In this document: one piece after another, positions 34,157 through 38,109 of the stretch
Layout: each line of letters starts with the position of its first letter
Numbering within the stretch: position 1 is the first letter of the stretch
Virus record (IMG/VR): IMGVR_UViG_3300010160_000112
Location: 1 to 38,109 of that record
Direction: 5' to 3' (one strand)
DNA from: a virus
DNA length: 38,109 bases
Position numbers and translations under genes: made by a program
The notes under the pieces: generated by a model
Seen by the model: only the letters and a program-made list of their open reading frames with translations
Database searches by the model: none
Told to the model about the DNA's origin: nothing

Positions 34157-34871
34157 TTATATCAACTGTGCAAAGTCATTAGTGCAAACACTAAAACACT
34201 GGCATCCTGATGCTAGGGTTTGTTTGGTCACGGATACAGACATCACGGATCCGGCATTTGACCATGTACGGGTGATCACACGGACCAATCTCGATAATCC
34301 TTACGCCGATGATTGGCAAGTATTCTATCAATCGCCATTCCGTGAAACCGTCAAATTAGAAGCTGACATGTGGATCACCAGTTCAATTGATCATTGGTGG
34401 AACATGTTTCGCAAACGCGATTTGGCCATAAGCACAGGATGCAGAAACTGGCAAGATCAACACAGCACAGCAAGAAACTATCGCCAAGTATTTGATGCGA
34501 ACAATCTGCCTGATGTATATAACGCTATCACATATTGGAGATTGAGCCGGACTGCAAAAGAGTTTTTTGATCTAGTGCGAAATATATTTGAGAACTGGAC
34601 AGAGTACCGCAAGCTGTTGAAATTTCCGGATGAAGTACCATCAACTGATCTAGTGTATGCTGTAGCAGCACACATAATTGGTCCAGAGCTGGTGACGTTA
34701 CCATTTGCTACCTATCCTAAAATTATTCATATGAAACGACATCATGCCGGCACCCAGACAGAAAACTGGATGAACGAACTAATCTGGGAATGGGATCATG
34801 GCAACCTACGGGTACAGACCGTAGCGCAATCGGGAGCATTTCACTATCATGTCAAACCAAGCAATAACTGA
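34098..34871 (+). CDS. second glycosyltransferase-like protein (TTG start)
   Basis: A 257-residue protein. An in-frame stop (TAG 34095-34097) immediately precedes codon 1, and the first in-frame ATG (codon 91, ADMWIT) is too far inside, so TTG 34098 with AGAGG 6 bases upstream is the most likely start. The order is GYLIAAWNSPTVDYINCAKS, HPDARVCLVTDTDI, ETVKLEADMWIT (E88-A89-D90 at the DxD place) and PSTDLVYAVAAHIIG, with a late PKIIHMKRH. This parallels the preceding protein, so the two may be distant paralogues. The 59-base overlap with the upstream gene is long for this operon. Function by fold resemblance only. Confidence 0.58.
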   Translation: MKIIEEQGYLIAAWNSPTVDYINCAKSLVQTLKHWHPDARVCLVTDTDITDPAFDHVRVITRTNLDNPYADDWQVFYQSPFRETVKLEADMWITSSIDHWWNMFRKRDLAISTGCRNWQDQHSTARNYRQVFDANNLPDVYNAITYWRLSRTAKEFFDLVRNIFENWTEYRKLLKFPDEVPSTDLVYAVAAHIIGPELVTLPFATYPKIIHMKRHHAGTQTENWMNELIWEWDHGNLRVQTVAQSGAFHYHVKPSNN

Positions 34872-35199
34872 ATCGGAGTTTTGGGCTGCGTTAGCAGCCA
34901 TGCCTGCGCCTCAGCCTATTTTCTTTAGATTGTACTATGACGATCAAGGGCATATATTATTCTACAGCATGGAAGATCTTCCAGGTACATACATTGACAT
35001 TGATGCTGAGACTTTTGCGCGGTCCCACACCAACATGAGAGTGAAGGATGGAAAGTTGATTGAGATAGCACCGACCACCAGTGCAAAACTCATTCCCGGA
35101 GACACAGGCACACCTTGTGATCCCACTGATGTGAGCATAGTAGTGTCAGCGCAGCAACCCAATACCAAATGGAGCAAACGAACATATGAATCAAATTGA
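34849..35199 (+). CDS. conserved phage protein of unknown function
   Basis: A 116-residue protein with blocks IFFRLYYDDQGHILFYSMED, LPGTYIDIDAETFA, NMRVKDGKLIEIA, and GTPCDPTDVSIVV. The same order of blocks occurs in small proteins of aquatic T4-like phages next to glycosyltransferase-like genes; no known domain is evident. It overlaps the upstream gene by 23 bases and the downstream gene by 14, consistent with one transcript. A small beta-rich accessory or binding protein is plausible. Confidence 0.6.
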   Translation: MSNQAITESEFWAALAAMPAPQPIFFRLYYDDQGHILFYSMEDLPGTYIDIDAETFARSHTNMRVKDGKLIEIAPTTSAKLIPGDTGTPCDPTDVSIVVSAQQPNTKWSKRTYESN

Positions 35200-36127
35200 A
35201 AATGAAGTGTGGACAGATATAGCAGACTTAGATTGTATCTACCTCACCTACGACGAGCCACAACGCGAAGAGTTTTGGGTGAAGATAAAAAACATGATCC
35301 CATGGGCCAAACGTGTGGATGGCATCAAAGGGTCAGATGCTGCACACAAAGCAGCCGCAGCAGCCAGTGACACTGAACGATTTATTCTAGTAGATGGCGA
35401 CAACTTGCCATCTGCAGATTTCTTCAACAAAACATTGCAATTCCCCACAGCTGAATACGAGCAAGCAGTATTCCGGTGGCGTGCTAGAAATCATGTGAAT
35501 GGACTCATGTACGGCAACGGAGGCATTAGTAGTTGGACACGCACATTTGTGAATGCTATGCGTACTCACGAAGCTACAGATGGCCGCACAGAGACACAGG
35601 TGGAGTTCTGCTTTGATCCGCTGTACTGGGCCATGCATGATTGTTACAGCACAACATATCCTGCGCAGTCTCCATTCCATGCGTGGCGTGCAGGGTTCCG
35701 AGAAGGTGTGAAGATGTGCCTAAACAAAGGTGCTAGACCCACGGTAGAAGAGTTCAAGAATCAAGTGTTAAGAAATCTCGATCATTTGACCATCTGGCAC
35801 AACATTGGGTCTGATGTGGAAAATGGAGAATGGTGCATGGCCGGCGCCAGGCAAGGCACATACATGACCATGCTGACCAACTGGGATCACAAGTTAGTAC
35901 AGGATTTTGATGCGTTAGCTGAAATTTGGGAAACAGTGAAAGACTCCCAGCCACGCATCCTGAGCAATCTACTAGGCCCTGATCTTGGTACCCAATTAGA
36001 CTTGCCAATGGCCATCCTAGAGTCCGAGCAAAGTGCATTTTTCAAATATCATTATCGCAGCAATTGGCACAACCGTGGTGCTATGGTCAGAGAGATAGAT
36101 ATAATACGCCAACAAGAAGGATGGTAA
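35186..36127 (+). CDS. third glycosyltransferase-like protein with DGD motif
   Basis: A 313-residue protein. CIYLTYDEPQREEFW and VDGIKGSDAAHKAAAAASDT lead to RFILVDGDNLPSADFF, where D70-G71-D72 sits at the end of a hydrophobic strand as in GT-A nucleotidyl-sugar enzymes. YGNGGISSWTRTFVNAM and QVEFCFDPLYW follow; the C-terminus (ESEQSAFFKYHYRSNWHNRG) is also a family hallmark in aquatic phages, where it is usually left unnamed. Soluble, no signal peptide. The start is set by ATG 35186 inside the preceding gene; the stop is separated by a single base from the oxygenase gene. Activity and substrate are inferred, not shown. Confidence 0.58.
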   Translation: MNQIENEVWTDIADLDCIYLTYDEPQREEFWVKIKNMIPWAKRVDGIKGSDAAHKAAAAASDTERFILVDGDNLPSADFFNKTLQFPTAEYEQAVFRWRARNHVNGLMYGNGGISSWTRTFVNAMRTHEATDGRTETQVEFCFDPLYWAMHDCYSTTYPAQSPFHAWRAGFREGVKMCLNKGARPTVEEFKNQVLRNLDHLTIWHNIGSDVENGEWCMAGARQGTYMTMLTNWDHKLVQDFDALAEIWETVKDSQPRILSNLLGPDLGTQLDLPMAILESEQSAFFKYHYRSNWHNRGAMVREIDIIRQQEGW

Positions 36128-36128
36128 T

Positions 36129-36653
36129 ATGCTTAAAATGATCAATTTAGACTATGATTTTTCAAAGATTTTGTCTGCTGACTATTCTCAGCATGAAGGT
36201 AGCTGTATCAGCCACCAAGTTTATGAACTAACAGATATCCATGATCAGTATGGAGGATTTCCTACTACCTATTGTTATGAAAATACCAAAATACATCAAC
36301 TATGGTGGGAAAAAGACGATGTTGATTTTGTTGAGATTGGACGACAATTAGGAATAGAAGTAATTACGGTCAGTAGTATTTGTCAGCCCCCGGGCTGTAT
36401 GATACCGTTGCACCGAGATACCTTTTACCAGATCACCCAAAGATATCCAAATAGAACGGAACTCAAAATTCGAGCCAACATCTATCTTGAAGATTGGAAG
36501 TTAGGACAATTTCTTCAATATGACGATGAGATAAATGTTAAGTGGAGAGCCGGGGATGGAATAATGTGGGATTCTTCACACCTACATCTATCAGCCAATG
36601 CAGGTATGCAAAACAAATACACATTGCAAGTATCGGGATTTCTGTTACAATGA
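36129..36653 (+). CDS. 2OG-Fe(II) oxygenase-like protein (aspartyl/asparaginyl hydroxylase type)
   Basis: A 174-residue double-stranded beta-helix type protein. The iron triad is visible as H95-x-D97 (PPGCMIPLHRDTFYQI) with the distal His at 151 or 153 (WDSSHLHLSANAG). RANIYLEDWKLGQFLQYDDE and KYTLQVSGF complete the usual strand pattern; a basic residue for 2-oxoglutarate (K163 region) is plausible. Such enzymes hydroxylate protein side chains or small molecules using 2-oxoglutarate and oxygen; many aquatic T4-like phages carry them with unknown targets. AAGGATG precedes the start, and the stop overlaps the next ATG (ATGA). Lying among glycosyltransferase-like genes, it could create or act on a modified residue. 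Confidence 0.7.
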   Translation: MLKMINLDYDFSKILSADYSQHEGSCISHQVYELTDIHDQYGGFPTTYCYENTKIHQLWWEKDDVDFVEIGRQLGIEVITVSSICQPPGCMIPLHRDTFYQITQRYPNRTELKIRANIYLEDWKLGQFLQYDDEINVKWRAGDGIMWDSSHLHLSANAGMQNKYTLQVSGFLLQ

Positions 36654-37600
36654 AATTCAGAATCAAAACCGCTGATACTTTTATTTGGAATCTGTCAGAA
36701 TTGGTTGATTTTCTTTTAGAGAATCAACATCAGGATATTGTCATAACCAATGGTTCTGAAGGATGCTGTTCAAGAACGGTGGGGTTGTATAAATGGCTGG
36801 ATAAATTTAAATTTAGCAATGTTACAATAGAAACCAGTAACATATTAGAAATTCACGATCGGTATAACATCACTTGTATATTGCCTTGGAAATTTCTAGA
36901 TGTAGAACGGCCAATTGATCAGATTTATCATACATGGAATCGTCAGTCAATTTTTGGAACTTTATACGGACGTCCTTTATGGCACAGGATAGGTATTGCA
37001 TCTCATCTATTATCGTCGCATAAGTCTATCAGTGAGATTGGTTGTTTGGTTAATCCTACAGATTCGGATCAACGAGAACTATTTGAGATTCTTGAGCTTT
37101 GGAAATATGATCCTGAAAGTTTAATTAAATTTTCTAATGCATGTTTTGAATTTCCGTGCTGCCATCAAGATGTGGATCAATACACACCCGGTGCAACATT
37201 GACCGATGGATTTGTTAAACAAACTGAAAGAGTATATAAGAATTTCCTAATTGATGTAGTGGCAGAAACTTATACCGGTGGTGATTGCTTTTTCGTAACT
37301 GAAAAAACGGTTAGACCTATGCTGTTAAAAAAACCAATGATTTTAATGGGTTCAAAAGATTGTCTAAATTATCTAAGGCAGATGGGATTCAGAACCTTTG
37401 GAGACTTTTGGGACGAAACATATGATGGTTACGAGGGCCGTGAGAGATATTTGCGGATATTGGATCTGATAGATTGGATAGCCGGGCACAGTTACGATCG
37501 GTTGGAGACCATGTATTGGGATATGCAATATACATTAGATCATAATTATAATCTTGTGATGACTCAAGGATACAACAAGACTATAACAAAACTATCATGA
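36650..37600 (+). CDS. putative glycosyltransferase-like protein with FxTEKTVRPMLLKKP motif
   Basis: A 316-residue protein starting at ATG 36650, which overlaps the oxygenase stop as ATGA; the frame is open another 36 codons upstream but that part only shadows the oxygenase gene. The C-terminal half has AETYTGGDCFFVTEKTVRPM followed by LLKKPMILMGSKDCLNYLRQ and FRTFGDFWDETYDGYEGRERY. F-x-T-E-K-x-x-R-P/x is reminiscent of the donor-binding region of GT10 fucosyltransferases and exostosin-type enzymes, where a conserved Lys/Arg and a Pro-rich strand contact the nucleotide sugar. The N-terminal half has no clear match. This family is common in aquatic phages and giant viruses without a tested function. 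Confidence 0.5.
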   Translation: MKFRIKTADTFIWNLSELVDFLLENQHQDIVITNGSEGCCSRTVGLYKWLDKFKFSNVTIETSNILEIHDRYNITCILPWKFLDVERPIDQIYHTWNRQSIFGTLYGRPLWHRIGIASHLLSSHKSISEIGCLVNPTDSDQRELFEILELWKYDPESLIKFSNACFEFPCCHQDVDQYTPGATLTDGFVKQTERVYKNFLIDVVAETYTGGDCFFVTEKTVRPMLLKKPMILMGSKDCLNYLRQMGFRTFGDFWDETYDGYEGRERYLRILDLIDWIAGHSYDRLETMYWDMQYTLDHNYNLVMTQGYNKTITKLS

Positions 37601-38109
37601 GCAAAAGTAATTTTCTATCCTCGGCCGAGCAGATGAAAAATGACCTTGGCCCGGCATTGTGCTTGGCTAAATGGAAACAGGTCAGCTTGCACTTGCCTAC
37701 TGGATTAAATAACTCATGCTATCACCCGCCGTTGCATTCAATTGATCCTGCTGCGATAGAGATCAATCCTGCTGCTCTGCATAATACCGCTCATAAAAAA
37801 TCTCAGCGCAAGATAATGCTACAGCAACAACGACCCAGTGAATGCAGTTACTGCTGGAACATGGAAGACCTGGGCAAGCTGAGCGATCGTCATTATAGAT
37901 CCGGTGAGCCGTGGGCTGCTGTGGATTTTGAACAGATAAAAAATTCAACAGGAGATGAAGATGTTGTTCCCAGTTATGTTGAAGTTAATTTCAATCATGC
38001 TTGCAATCTGCGGTGCAGTTATTGCAGCCCTCAGTTTAGTAGTTCATGGGCAGATGAAGTGTCTAGACTTGGTGCATATCCTACCCTGGTGCCTCATAAT
38101 GCTCCTGAG
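37597..38109 (+). CDS. twitch-domain radical SAM protein (3' end outside window)
   Basis: The N-terminal 171 residues are present. The radical SAM cluster motif CNLRCSYC gives C136-x3-C140-x2-C143, preceded by YVEVNFNHA as in the first TIM-barrel strand. Upstream is a region typical of the phage twitch-domain family: ALCLAKWKQVSLHLPTG, NNSCYHPP, NPAALHNTAHKKSQRKIML and RPSECSYCWNMEDLG, where C83 and C86 may contribute to an extra cluster or metal site. Family members use SAM and a 4Fe-4S cluster for radical chemistry, often on peptides or sugars; the phage substrates are not known. The start ATG 37597 overlaps the preceding stop (ATGA). It is the seventh linked gene of the accessory chain counted from 33311. 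Confidence 0.88.
   Translation, partial: MSKSNFLSSAEQMKNDLGPALCLAKWKQVSLHLPTGLNNSCYHPPLHSIDPAAIEINPAALHNTAHKKSQRKIMLQQQRPSECSYCWNMEDLGKLSDRHYRSGEPWAAVDFEQIKNSTGDEDVVPSYVEVNFNHACNLRCSYCSPQFSSSWADEVSRLGAYPTLVPHNAPE

Noticed and set aside
36542-36649. Upstream extension of the FxTEK-motif gene (36 extra codons)
   Set aside because: It overlaps the conserved C-terminal part of the oxygenase gene in another frame; ATG 36650 with an ATGA overlap matches the other junctions.

Overview
The window is part of the genome of a large contractile-tailed (myovirus) phage of the T4 superfamily, of the aquatic type related to cyanophages and pelagiphages. Evidence: a leftward core cluster of a gp55-type late sigma factor and a gp47-type recombination nuclease; a rightward run of about 31 kb of tail and baseplate genes (tube cap/initiator, gp53, hub, gp5-like spike, gp25, gp6, a giant gp7-position protein, fibres); and gene families typical of aquatic T4-like phages (twitch-domain radical SAM protein, 2OG-Fe(II) oxygenase, glycosyltransferase-like proteins). 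The host cannot be named from the sequence. No tRNA, integrase, IS element or CRISPR array was seen, and no stretch over 300 bases lacks a gene.

Layout. (1) 1-2128, minus strand: gp55-like late sigma factor, an SGNH-hydrolase-like gene and the start of gp47, joined by 4- and 8-base overlaps. (2) 2129-2232: a 104-bp divergent control region. A sigma70-type promoter (TTGACA-N16-TACAAT) faces gp55, and a TAAATA late box faces the structural operon. (3) 2233-32952, plus strand: virion genes, many with TAATG or ATGA overlaps, ending at a clear intrinsic terminator (32955-32982). Late-type boxes recur before gp6 (10497) and before the tail fibre (29909, an exact TATAAATA). (4) 33009-38109, plus strand: a chain of overlapping accessory genes coding for three or four glycosyltransferase-like proteins, a 2OG-Fe(II) oxygenase-like protein, two small unknowns and a radical SAM protein cut by the window edge.

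How it may work. Host polymerase would make the late sigma factor from the sigma70-type promoter. The phage sigma would then recognise TATAAATA-like boxes and switch on the structural operon, including the operon next door. The structural products would build the tube end, hub, spike and baseplate wedge. A giant protein made of many beta modules probably forms the outer baseplate or receptor-binding periphery. The region-4 enzymes look like a modification cassette whose target is unknown.

Main points for a second look: the 4077-residue ORF and the next long ORF look like one gene of about 5047 residues broken by a single missing base near 26153; that protein carries a seven-blade FG-GAP propeller, a cupredoxin-like domain without its copper ligands and several carbohydrate-binding-like modules; an unlisted 49-residue gene at 29162 resembles the N-terminus of its downstream neighbour; and the glycosyltransferase/oxygenase/radical SAM cassette has no assigned substrate.
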